44,909 nucleotides of DNA from Candidatus Aminicenantota bacterium (GTDB lineage Bacteria > Acidobacteriota > Aminicenantia > Aminicenantales > Aminicenantaceae): assembly GCA_020348385.1 (NCBI GenBank), contig CP070750.1, forward strand, positions 4,181,470 to 4,226,378. Reading direction: 5' to 3'. Shown here piece after piece: positions 34,241-41,573 of this stretch (its first letter is position 1; each line of letters starts with the position of its first letter). A model generated the notes under the pieces. The model was not told the origin of the DNA. It searched no databases and worked only from the letters and a program-made list of their open reading frames with translations. A program made the translations under genes and the position numbers.

Positions 34241-35275
34241 TTGGAAAATATCAGGGAAAAACTGGAAAGGATTGAACAGGAAAATCTCTCGGAGAAGGCC
34301 TGCCTGAGTATAAAAACCAAAGGCCGAAACCGAAAAGAGGAGCCTCATCTTTTCCGAACGGCCTTTCAGCGCGACAGGGATCGGATCGTCCACTGCAAAT
34401 CTTTTCGGCGGCTCAAACACAAAACCCAAGTGTTTCTTTCCCCCTATGGGGATCACTACCGCACACGCCTGACCCATACGCTGGAGGTTTCCCAAATTGC
34501 CCGCACTATCGCAAAAGCGTTGCGGCTGAATGAAGATCTGACCGAAGCCATAGCCTTGGGGCATGACCTCGGGCACACACCCTTCGGGCATTCTGGCGAA
34601 AAGGCATTGGATGATCTTCTCGAAGGAGGATTCAGCCATTACAAGCAGAGTCTCCGGGTTGTTGAAAAATTGGAGTACGAAGGCAAAGGCCTGAACCTGA
34701 CCTTCGAGGTCAGGGATGGCATATCCAGACATTCCAAGGGCATGGGGGAGATTTTGAATGCCGATGCTAGCGCGATGCCTCAAACACTGGAGGGACAGAT
34801 TGTCCGCATTTCGGATGTGATCGCCTACGTGAATCACGATGTTGATGATGCTCTGCGTGCAGGAGTGATCAAGAAGGAAGACATCCCTTCGCAGCTTTTT
34901 AAAACCCTAGGAAAGTACCATGCCTCGCGGATCGACACGATGGTCGATGATGTGATCAAAGCGAGTCTTGCCTCGGATTTGGATAAAATTGTTATGAATC
35001 GTGAGATCATGGAGGCGGTAATGGAGCTGCGCAATTTTTTGTATGGTCGTGTTTACTACAATCCTCATTCCAGAGGGGAGTTGCAAAAAACAGAGAAAAT
35101 ATTAACCGACTTATACCATCATTTTTTGGAAAACCCAGAAGAGCACATCAAGCCCTATCCAGCCGAGGATCCCTTGGAAAAAAGGGTGGGGGATTTTATC
35201 GCTGGGATGACGGACCGGTATGCGTTGCGTTTGTATGAACGGTTCTTCATGCCCCTCTCCTGGACCATCCTCTAA
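34241..35275 (+). CDS. dgt: dGTPase-family deoxynucleoside triphosphohydrolase
   Basis: This is a 344-residue HD-domain protein beginning at TTG 34241. No ATG is suitable before the conserved region, and AAAGAGA lies upstream. Motifs: [39 protein letters not shown] with the first metal His, [20 protein letters not shown] with the HD pair, and [17 protein letters not shown] with the distal Asp. It splits dGTP (or other dNTPs) to nucleoside and triphosphate, adjusting the nucleotide pool. The strong hairpin at 35288-35340 ends its transcript. Confidence 0.93.
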   Translation: MENIREKLERIEQENLSEKACLSIKTKGRNRKEEPHLFRTAFQRDRDRIVHCKSFRRLKHKTQVFLSPYGDHYRTRLTHTLEVSQIARTIAKALRLNEDLTEAIALGHDLGHTPFGHSGEKALDDLLEGGFSHYKQSLRVVEKLEYEGKGLNLTFEVRDGISRHSKGMGEILNADASAMPQTLEGQIVRISDVIAYVNHDVDDALRAGVIKKEDIPSQLFKTLGKYHASRIDTMVDDVIKASLASDLDKIVMNREIMEAVMELRNFLYGRVYYNPHSRGELQKTEKILTDLYHHFLENPEEHIKPYPAEDPLEKRVGDFIAGMTDRYALRLYERFFMPLSWTIL

Positions 35276-35287
35276 AAATAGGACTAA

Positions 35288-35340
35288 AAAAAAGGGGACG
35301 GTTCTATTTTTATAAAAATAAAAGAACCGTCCCCTTTTTT
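35288..35340. terminator. Bidirectional hairpin terminator built from the GGGGACGGTTC repeat
   Basis: An A-run, GGGGACGGTTCT (arm 35288-35305) and its exact inverse AGAACCGTCCCC with a T-run (35323-35340) flank an AT-rich middle that itself pairs. The 18-bp perfect stem has T-runs in both directions. It lies between convergent dgt and the HEAT-repeat operon, 12 bases past the first stop and 9 before the second. It should end both transcripts. Confidence 0.85.
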
Positions 35341-35349
35341 ATTTTTAAT

Positions 35350-36459
35350 TTATTTCTTTTTAAGTAAGATCTCTTCGAAAAACTTTAGTGCGGCATCGTC
35401 GTCTTTTTGTCCCAGCCAGAAAATCGCCTGCTTTTTCACCTTGGGATTCTTGTTTGTCCTTGCGATGTCGATCAACATGGGCACCGATTGTTCTGTGGGA
35501 AGTTGGCTGATGGCGAAAACGGCCGATTCCTTGACTTTGCTATCCTCATCCGTGTCGTTCACAACATCTCTGAGAACCTTCGCACTTTCTTCTGATGCCT
35601 TATGTCCCAGCCAAAAAATAGCTTCTTTTCTGATCTTCTGGTCCGTCTCCTTTTTGGCGATGCGCACCAATTCTTTGACAGCTTCTGTTTTGTCGCTCAT
35701 CTGATAGGCAAAAACAACTTGTTTTTTGAGTTTTGTCTCATCCACTTTTTGGTAGATTTCCTTGAGATCCTCAAGACTTCTGTCGTCTTTTAAGCTTCCC
35801 AACCAAAAAATCGCGTTTTCCCGGACCTTCAGTTCGTAGTCACCAAGAGCGGTTGTATAAAGGAATTCATAGACTTTGGGATGGACATGAGAGCTGATCA
35901 CAAAGAGCGTTTCTTTGCGAATCCTGTCATCTCCCGACTGGAAAGCATTCACAAGAAAACGGAAGCTTTCATCGTTTTCTGCCTCACCGAGCCAGAACAG
36001 GGGAATGTCGTCAAAATCATAGGTGTTGTTCAAGTCGATCATTTCCACATCCGCAATGTGTGTTTTTCCACCTGACACCGCGTGCAGCATTAAAAGACCC
36101 ACGATTTCGTTTCCTTCCTCAGTCGAGGAGATTTCTCCGCTTTTTGCCCTGTAGGCTCTTCTCCGCTTGATCTTGCCTTCATCCACGGTTATGACATAGG
36201 GGCTTGATTCATCATAACGTCCCTGGTGGATTTCGTGTCGGCTCAAAAAAGCGTACCCTATGAAATAGACGTCACCTTTTCCTGTTTTTTTGAATTCCTG
36301 TGCGGCCATATCCATCTTTTTAGCAAGGCTAATGTCTTCCTTATCCAGATAATGGACCTTACCTTTCAGGGCTACGTCAGCTTCTTCGGCCACAGAGGGG
36401 GCAGCAACCGAGATCAAAACCAAAACGGCTGTAGCTATGCAAATAATGAGTTTCTTCAT
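35350..36459 (-). CDS. Exported HEAT-repeat protein 1
   Basis: GGAGAAGAGG precedes ATG 36459, preferred over ATG 36480; 369 residues. A signal peptide is clear: MKKLIICIATAVLVLISVAAPSVAEE. Residues 30-165 form a unique N-domain (GKVHYLDKEDISLAKKMD, YVITVDEGKIKRRRAYRAKS). From about 170 to the end run HEAT repeats with recurring units such as IAKKETDQKIRKEAIFWLGH, IARTNKNPKVKKQAIFWLGQ. These share a motif with the next gene upstream, so the repeats are paralogous. It would be a periplasmic or outer-surface scaffold. It ends the ECF sigma operon, overlapping it closely at its start region. Confidence 0.83.
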   Translation of the reverse strand: MKKLIICIATAVLVLISVAAPSVAEEADVALKGKVHYLDKEDISLAKKMDMAAQEFKKTGKGDVYFIGYAFLSRHEIHQGRYDESSPYVITVDEGKIKRRRAYRAKSGEISSTEEGNEIVGLLMLHAVSGGKTHIADVEMIDLNNTYDFDDIPLFWLGEAENDESFRFLVNAFQSGDDRIRKETLFVISSHVHPKVYEFLYTTALGDYELKVRENAIFWLGSLKDDRSLEDLKEIYQKVDETKLKKQVVFAYQMSDKTEAVKELVRIAKKETDQKIRKEAIFWLGHKASEESAKVLRDVVNDTDEDSKVKESAVFAISQLPTEQSVPMLIDIARTNKNPKVKKQAIFWLGQKDDDAALKFFEEILLKKK

Positions 36460-36476
36460 CGCCTCTTCTCCTTCAA

Positions 36477-38339
36477 TCATTTCTCTATGATTTCTCGTAT
36501 GAACTTCATCGCTTCTTCATCTTTGGTCCTTCCCAAAAAGAAGATGATCTGTTTTTTGAGCTCAGGATTCTGTTCTTTTTTGGCGATGGCGATCATCCCT
36601 CGAATAGCCTTTTTGCTTTTGTATTGACTGATGGAAAACAATATTTGATCCTTGACCGATTTCTCTTTGGACTGGTTATAAAATGTGAAAAGATGATCCA
36701 GCATTTCCTCGCTTTTTTCTCTTCCTATCCAGAAAATGGCCTGGGACCTGGCTTTGGCGCTAACATCGTTTTTCGCGATGTCGAGAAGCTTTTCCTTCGC
36801 CTTTTTGTTTTTGCTCAGCGCAAATGTATGAATGAGCTGGTCCTTGATCTGATCGTCTTTCTCAGAGTTATAAATATCGATCAATGCTTGAATGCCGGTA
36901 TTGTCTTTGCGCATCTGCCCGAGCCAGATGATGGTGTTTTTCCTGGTCCTGTCGTCCGGGTCGTTTTTGGCGATATCCAACAGTTTTTTGTAGGCTTTGT
37001 CATCCTCTCTTTTCAGAGAGATCACATAGATAAGCTGATCTTTTAATTTGCGGTCTTTGGCTTTGTCGTAAAGTTCGATCAAGAGATCCGTGGTAGCTTT
37101 GTCTCTCTGCCGTCCGATCCACAAGATTGCCGCTTCCTTGGCACGGGCATCGGGGTCATTTTTGGCAATGGCGATCATCTTGTCCATCGCCTTCTTCTCT
37201 TTGTACCGGGAAATGGAGTGAATCAAGACTTGTTTTTCTTTGGTGTCTTTAACCGTATCGTAGATCTCGATCAGCGCATCGAGGCCTTCTGGGTTTTTGT
37301 TCCGGCCCAATTGCAGGATGGCATGTTGTCTGACTTTATCATCCGGGTCGTTTTTGGCGATCTTCACCAATAGGGGAAAGACCTTCGGGTTTTTGGATCT
37401 ACTCAGGATGATGAGCCCCCGTCTTCTGAGCAGGGCATTTTCGTTCTCCAAAACGATCTTTTCCAGTATGGGGAAAGCTTTCTCCTCCTCCATGTTCATC
37501 AGGGCGTCAAGGGCAACAAGCTTGAGTTCGACCTCAGGATCCACTTCTTCGTCCTCGATTCCGCCGATAATTCCTCCGATAATACCGGTATCAACGCCGC
37601 CTTCGACGCCGCCTTCCACTCCTCCGATAATGCCCAGGACAGGCAGGTCTTCAAGGTCATCCAGGACGACGACTCCTCCTAAGTCTTCCAAAGCTTCCAG
37701 TTTTTCTAGTCCTATTAAGGCTTCCTCCACTTTAAGTTTTTCCAATTCGTCCAGGCCTTCTATCTCGTCTATTTCCAGCGCTTTGAGATCTTCCAGCTTT
37801 GCTAGACCTTCGAGCCCTTCGATAGATTTCAGCGCCTTCAGGGATTCCAAGGCTTGCAAGCTTTCCAAGGATCTCAACCTTCCGTCGATATAAACACGGA
37901 AATCGGGAACTCCTTTTTTGATCAGTTCCTCGGCGATCTCCACCCTGAGGACTTTAGCATCATCGGCCCACGGGCTTTCCCTGTACTGCGTGATCAGCTG
38001 ATTCAGGTGTTCGATGGCCAATTCTTTGGCCTCGATCTGTTTTTCCAGGTTTTTCAGTTGATTGCTCAGCATGTTTTGACTGTAACCCAGATAGTACAGG
38101 GAATCATCCAGGTATTCTCCCTTATGTTTTTGGTAAAATGTGATGGCCTTCTGGAAAGCTTCGACAGCTGCCTCCCACTTTCTGGAATGAACGTATTGTT
38201 TAGCCAGTTCATAAGCTTTTTTGGCCTCTTCATAGGCTTGTTTGTTTTTTTCCTGTGCGTTAGTATCTTGGGCAAAAATCGCTCCCGTGAATGTCAAACC
38301 CAATACCAACAGGATGGAAAAGAATTTTGCGTATCTCAT
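36477..38339 (-). CDS. Exported TPR/HEAT-repeat protein 2 with leucine- and glycine-rich low-complexity middle
   Basis: This 620-residue protein has a signal peptide at 1-23 (YAKFFSILLVLGLTFTGAIFA) and a helical TPR-like domain at 30-145 (WEAAVEAFQKAITFYQKH). Residues 154-233 are a Leu/Glu-rich run of units like SLESLQALESLKALKSIEGL. A Gly/Ile/Val stretch at 236-261 contains GGVEGGVEGGVDTGIIGGII. About 10 HEAT repeats fill 270-620, with the unit IAKNDPDDRTRKNTIIWLGQ recurring roughly every 69 residues. Its stop lies just inside the 5' end of HEAT protein 1's longer reading frame. No enzymatic motif is seen. It is likely a scaffold or sensor on the periplasmic side, under the ECF sigma factor upstream. 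Confidence 0.82.
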   Translation of the reverse strand: MRYAKFFSILLVLGLTFTGAIFAQDTNAQEKNKQAYEEAKKAYELAKQYVHSRKWEAAVEAFQKAITFYQKHKGEYLDDSLYYLGYSQNMLSNQLKNLEKQIEAKELAIEHLNQLITQYRESPWADDAKVLRVEIAEELIKKGVPDFRVYIDGRLRSLESLQALESLKALKSIEGLEGLAKLEDLKALEIDEIEGLDELEKLKVEEALIGLEKLEALEDLGGVVVLDDLEDLPVLGIIGGVEGGVEGGVDTGIIGGIIGGIEDEEVDPEVELKLVALDALMNMEEEKAFPILEKIVLENENALLRRRGLIILSRSKNPKVFPLLVKIAKNDPDDKVRQHAILQLGRNKNPEGLDALIEIYDTVKDTKEKQVLIHSISRYKEKKAMDKMIAIAKNDPDARAKEAAILWIGRQRDKATTDLLIELYDKAKDRKLKDQLIYVISLKREDDKAYKKLLDIAKNDPDDRTRKNTIIWLGQMRKDNTGIQALIDIYNSEKDDQIKDQLIHTFALSKNKKAKEKLLDIAKNDVSAKARSQAIFWIGREKSEEMLDHLFTFYNQSKEKSVKDQILFSISQYKSKKAIRGMIAIAKKEQNPELKKQIIFFLGRTKDEEAMKFIREIIEK

Positions 38340-38350
38340 GATATGCCTCC

Positions 38351-39064
38351 TTATATTGTCTTTGATACTTCCAATTCGTAAAGGATCCCTCTTTTATGGA
38401 TAAGTTCCTTGATCATTGCCAGTGCATCGGCGTCATCTCCCTCCTGGTTGGCGATTTCTCGGAGGACGAGGTCCACATCTTCTAGAATCTCTTTGAGAGA
38501 GGGATCTTCATCCGCTATCATCCGTTTAAGAAGGATGTTCTGGATGATCAAGCTTTGGACAATCTTTTTATCGATCGTGATTTTGCCATCGTCTGGAGAT
38601 GCTGTGTAATTGGCGTATTCGACAAGCACCGGCTTCAAACTCTCGAAGTGTTCCTGAATCGAGGGATACATAGCGCTCTGGCTCCCCTCCAGCTGCAAGG
38701 GATTGCTCTTGCCGGGCTGAAAAAACGCCAACCTCCCGAAGAAAAATCCCACGGTAAACACGATAAGCAGGGCAGCTGAAGCGTACGCCCATCTTGGGAA
38801 CAACAAAATGCTCTTTTTCTTGCGTTCTTTGCCTTGGATCCCGACATCGATCGTGTTCCAGCATTTTTCCCAATTAGCATCTGGGATATCCTCGGTTTTT
38901 GTCTCATCGAGAACCTGGAAAACCTTTTTTGTGTATGCGAATTCCTCGGAACATTCGGAACATTCCTCGATATGTGCCTTAAGATCTTTGGCGTCGTTTT
39001 CTCCCAGTTCCCCGTAAAGGTGGAGTACTATTTTTTCCTTATACTTATACTTTCTGCATGCCAT
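38351..39064 (-). CDS. Membrane anti-sigma factor (zinc-finger ZAS domain)
   Basis: This is a 237-residue protein. The cytoplasmic ZAS domain shows HIEECSECSEEF (HxxxCxxC) at about 31-38, in MACRKYKYKEKIVLHLYGEL and its continuation. One transmembrane helix, WAYASAALLIVFTVGFFFG, lies near 94-112. The periplasmic tail ends in a helical region rich in acidic residues (LKEILEDVDLVLREIAN). It binds and holds the ECF sigma factor until a signal arrives. Its start overlaps the last 20 bases of the sigma gene, ensuring matched synthesis. The two HEAT-repeat genes follow, suggesting they form the envelope part of the sensing or response. Confidence 0.87.
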   Translation of the reverse strand: MACRKYKYKEKIVLHLYGELGENDAKDLKAHIEECSECSEEFAYTKKVFQVLDETKTEDIPDANWEKCWNTIDVGIQGKERKKKSILLFPRWAYASAALLIVFTVGFFFGRLAFFQPGKSNPLQLEGSQSAMYPSIQEHFESLKPVLVEYANYTASPDDGKITIDKKIVQSLIIQNILLKRMIADEDPSLKEILEDVDLVLREIANQEGDDADALAMIKELIHKRGILYELEVSKTI

Positions 39065-39626
39065 ATTCCTTCTCCCACAAATATTTTTTCAGCGGACTTC
39101 TGATGGCGGATACCGCCCGGAAGAGTTGTTTTTTGACACTCCCTTCCGAGCAGTCGAGATATTCGGCGATTTCTTTGATGCTGAATTGTTGATAGTGTTT
39201 AAGGATGAAGACCATCCGTTGTCTGGGCGAAAGCTTTGCCACCAGATTGCTTATTTTCTCGCGGAGCTGCTCGAGTCCGATGGTATGCTCTGGGTTGGAA
39301 TGGTTGCTCCCGATCGTTTTCTCCCACTTGTCCCAGTCCGAAAAATCCTCTTTTTTGTGTTTCTTTTTTCGCAAATAATCGATGCTGCAGTTGATGCCGA
39401 TCCGGTAGATCCAAGAAGAAAAACTCGTATCGTTTTCGATCTTGTATTTATCCAGGTAATTGTACGTTTTGATGAAGGTTTCTTGGAGGATGTCTTCGGC
39501 ATCCTCCTTGTTTTTTGTGTACTGGTACGCCAGCGCGAAAATTCTTTTGCGGTTCTGTTCAAAAAGCATACGAAATGCCTCCGTGTTGCCCTGTTGGGCC
39601 GATTGCACAATAGCTCTTTCCGTCAT
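39045..39626 (-). CDS. ECF-type RNA polymerase sigma factor
   Basis: From ATG 39626 (193 residues; a TTG start at 39647 adds seven) the protein has sigma region 2 (QNRKRIFALAYQYTKNKEDA, then DILQETFIKTY) and region 4 (LSPRQRMVFILKHYQQFSI, KEIAEYLDCSEGSVKKQLF) joined by a short charged linker. No extra domain follows region 4. It would direct RNA polymerase to a specific regulon, probably including its own operon. It overlaps the anti-sigma gene by 20 bases. I could not find a convincing autoregulatory promoter upstream by eye. Confidence 0.93.
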   Translation of the reverse strand: MTERAIVQSAQQGNTEAFRMLFEQNRKRIFALAYQYTKNKEDAEDILQETFIKTYNYLDKYKIENDTSFSSWIYRIGINCSIDYLRKKKHKKEDFSDWDKWEKTIGSNHSNPEHTIGLEQLREKISNLVAKLSPRQRMVFILKHYQQFSIKEIAEYLDCSEGSVKKQLFRAVSAIRSPLKKYLWEKEYGMQKV

Positions 39627-39803
39627 TCTTTGTATTTCATCTATCAAAACGTAATTTTTGCTCTTTTCGTTGACAAATAATTAGAAGAAAAATCTCTTTC
39701 AAATTGTAACGCAAAACACGTCATCTTTCCAAAATGATCGGGATACGCTCTTTGTGCTTTACGTCTGGGTACAAATGAAATATCATTAGGCAGGAGTAAT
39801 GAT

Positions 39804-40223
39804 ATGAAGGTATTGAGCGATAATCTGAGTTTTTCGACAGGTGGTTTCAACGACATGATCGACATCACCCCAGAGGTTTCTCATAAGCTGGCTGAAAATG
39901 GACTCAAAGACGGCACGGTCACGCTTTTTGTTCCAGGCTCCACCGGCGGATTCACCACCATCGAGTACGAATCCGGTCTGGTCAGGGATTTCACAGAATT
40001 TATGGAAAAGATCATTCCCAGCGATGTGACCTACCATCACGATGCCCGCTGGGGAGACGGCAATGGTTTCTCCCATGTGCGATCCGCCCTTCTCGGCCCC
40101 TCTCTGACCGTTCCTTTCAGCAACGGCCAGTTGTCTCTCGGGACATGGCAGCAGATCATTTTTGTCGATTTCGACAACAGGGCGCGCAACCGAACGATTG
40201 CGCTCCAGTTTATTGGGGAATAA
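39804..40223 (+). CDS. YjbQ-family secondary thiamine-phosphate synthase
   Basis: This is a 139-residue UPF0047/YjbQ protein with VPGSTGGFTTIEYESGLV, DARWGDGNGFSHVRSALLG and the end SLGTWQQIIFVDFDNRARNR. The conserved His/Asp/Gly residues of the family (HHDARWGDGNGFSH) are intact. YjbQ has weak thiamine phosphate synthase activity; its real task is unsettled. GGCAGGAG lies before ATG 39804. Its stop overlaps the next start (TAATG), so it is coupled to the exonuclease gene. Confidence 0.92.
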   Translation: MKVLSDNLSFSTGGFNDMIDITPEVSHKLAENGLKDGTVTLFVPGSTGGFTTIEYESGLVRDFTEFMEKIIPSDVTYHHDARWGDGNGFSHVRSALLGPSLTVPFSNGQLSLGTWQQIIFVDFDNRARNRTIALQFIGE

Positions 40224-41539
40224 TGACGGACATCAAAGACAAACTGGAAAGGATCAAAAAAGAACGCCAAACCCGTTCCAAATCCCAACAGGTAACCAGC
40301 ACCTGGAGAAAGATCCAGGAGGAGGAAGACCTTTCAACCAAAGAAAAACTTGAACGCCTGATCAATCTCACCCGCCAGGAAAAGCTGGAAGAAGCCAAAT
40401 CTCCAACATTCGAGCCTCTTCCAAGGGAGCCTCTCCAATGGCTTGAAAATAGCTTCGCCCTGGATGTGAATTATGGGAGGATTAAAATCGCTTCCGGTCT
40501 CGAGATAAACGGCGAGGTTCTTGCCTGTCTCAGCCAGGATGATGCATTCAAGGAACTTGACTTATCCACAGCTCTTTTCATCGACCTGGAGACAACCGGA
40601 TTGTCCGGAGGAACAGGAATAATCCCGTTCAACATAGGCATGGGGTATTACCGGGACGACAAATTCCTGGTCGGCCAGTATTTCCTGGGAGAAATGGCTG
40701 AAGAGGAGAGGATGATCCAGGAGCTTGGAGCGTTTTTTAAGGAGATGAATTTTCAGTCGGTGGTAACATACAACGGCAAAAGCTTCGACATCCCCTTGCT
40801 TGAAACCCGGTTTATCCTTCACAGGCAGCCGTTTCAACTCAACGGGCTTCCCCATCTCGATTTCCTGTATCCAGCCCGCAGGCTCTGGAGCCACAAGTAC
40901 GAAAGCTGCCGCCTGTTTCACCTGGCCCTGAATGTGGTGCAGGCCGGCCGGACCGAGGATATCCCCTCGGCCGAGATTCCCTGGCGGTATTTCCAGTATC
41001 TCCAGACCGGCAATTATGACCTGATCGAACCCATCCTTTATCACAACCAGGAAGATATCCTGTCACTTCTGGGTGTTGTGGTCATCGGCGCCCACATATT
41101 CTCCGAAGATCCTGACCTCTGTTTGGGCGATGCCATGGATTTTTATGGCGCTGGGAAAGTCATGGCCAACGCTGGGGATGTGGAAAAATCCGCCCAGTTC
41201 TTCCAGAAAGCGTTGGACGGGAACTTGACCGATGAAGTATCTGTCGAGACCAAAAAACGCCTATCAGCCTATTTCAAGAAACGACAGGATTGGGACAAGG
41301 CCGTGCCCATTTGGAAGGAGATGACATCGACAGAGGTGGTGATACCGGCTCAGCTTTTTTCGTTCCGGGAGCTAGCCATGCACTTCGAACACCGATTGAA
41401 AAACTATGAAGAGGCCAAACGGATCGCGGAAGAAGGATTTGTTCTTTCCACTGGAGTTTCCTCCTACTATGAGAAGGATTTTTCCTACAGATTGGATAGG
41501 CTGCGCCGCAAAATCAAACAAAAAAAAGATAAATCTTAG
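40223..41539 (+). CDS. DEDD-type 3'-5' exonuclease-like (YprB) protein with TPR-like C-terminus
   Basis: ATG 40223 overlaps the YjbQ stop and gives 438 residues. An RNase H-fold domain at about 115-295 has the acidic motifs FIDLETTGLSGGTG, VTYNGKSFDIPLLETRF and HNQEDILSLLG, in line with the YprB ribonuclease-H-like family. The first 70 residues are basic and helical (LERIKKERQTRSKSQQ). The last 130 residues look like TPR helices (AQFFQKALDGNLTDEVSVET, YEEAKRIAEEGF). It probably trims RNA or DNA 3' ends. The cellular role is unknown. Confidence 0.82.
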   Translation: MTDIKDKLERIKKERQTRSKSQQVTSTWRKIQEEEDLSTKEKLERLINLTRQEKLEEAKSPTFEPLPREPLQWLENSFALDVNYGRIKIASGLEINGEVLACLSQDDAFKELDLSTALFIDLETTGLSGGTGIIPFNIGMGYYRDDKFLVGQYFLGEMAEEERMIQELGAFFKEMNFQSVVTYNGKSFDIPLLETRFILHRQPFQLNGLPHLDFLYPARRLWSHKYESCRLFHLALNVVQAGRTEDIPSAEIPWRYFQYLQTGNYDLIEPILYHNQEDILSLLGVVVIGAHIFSEDPDLCLGDAMDFYGAGKVMANAGDVEKSAQFFQKALDGNLTDEVSVETKKRLSAYFKKRQDWDKAVPIWKEMTSTEVVIPAQLFSFRELAMHFEHRLKNYEEAKRIAEEGFVLSTGVSSYYEKDFSYRLDRLRRKIKQKKDKS

Positions 41540-41573
41540 GGACATAATTTAAAGACAAAATATAGGAGGGAGT

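Noticed and set aside
37297..37893. 198-codon plus-strand Ser/Pro-rich frame
   Set aside because: It is the antisense of the Leu/Glu and Gly-rich low-complexity region of the HEAT protein.
36477..38339. CRISPR-like periodic DNA in the HEAT gene
   Set aside because: The periodicity is from protein repeats; there are no identical DNA repeats separated by unique spacers.
39648..39803. ECF-type autoregulatory promoter upstream of the sigma gene
   Set aside because: A TGTAAC and a CGTC motif are present but in the wrong orientation and only about 8 bases apart.
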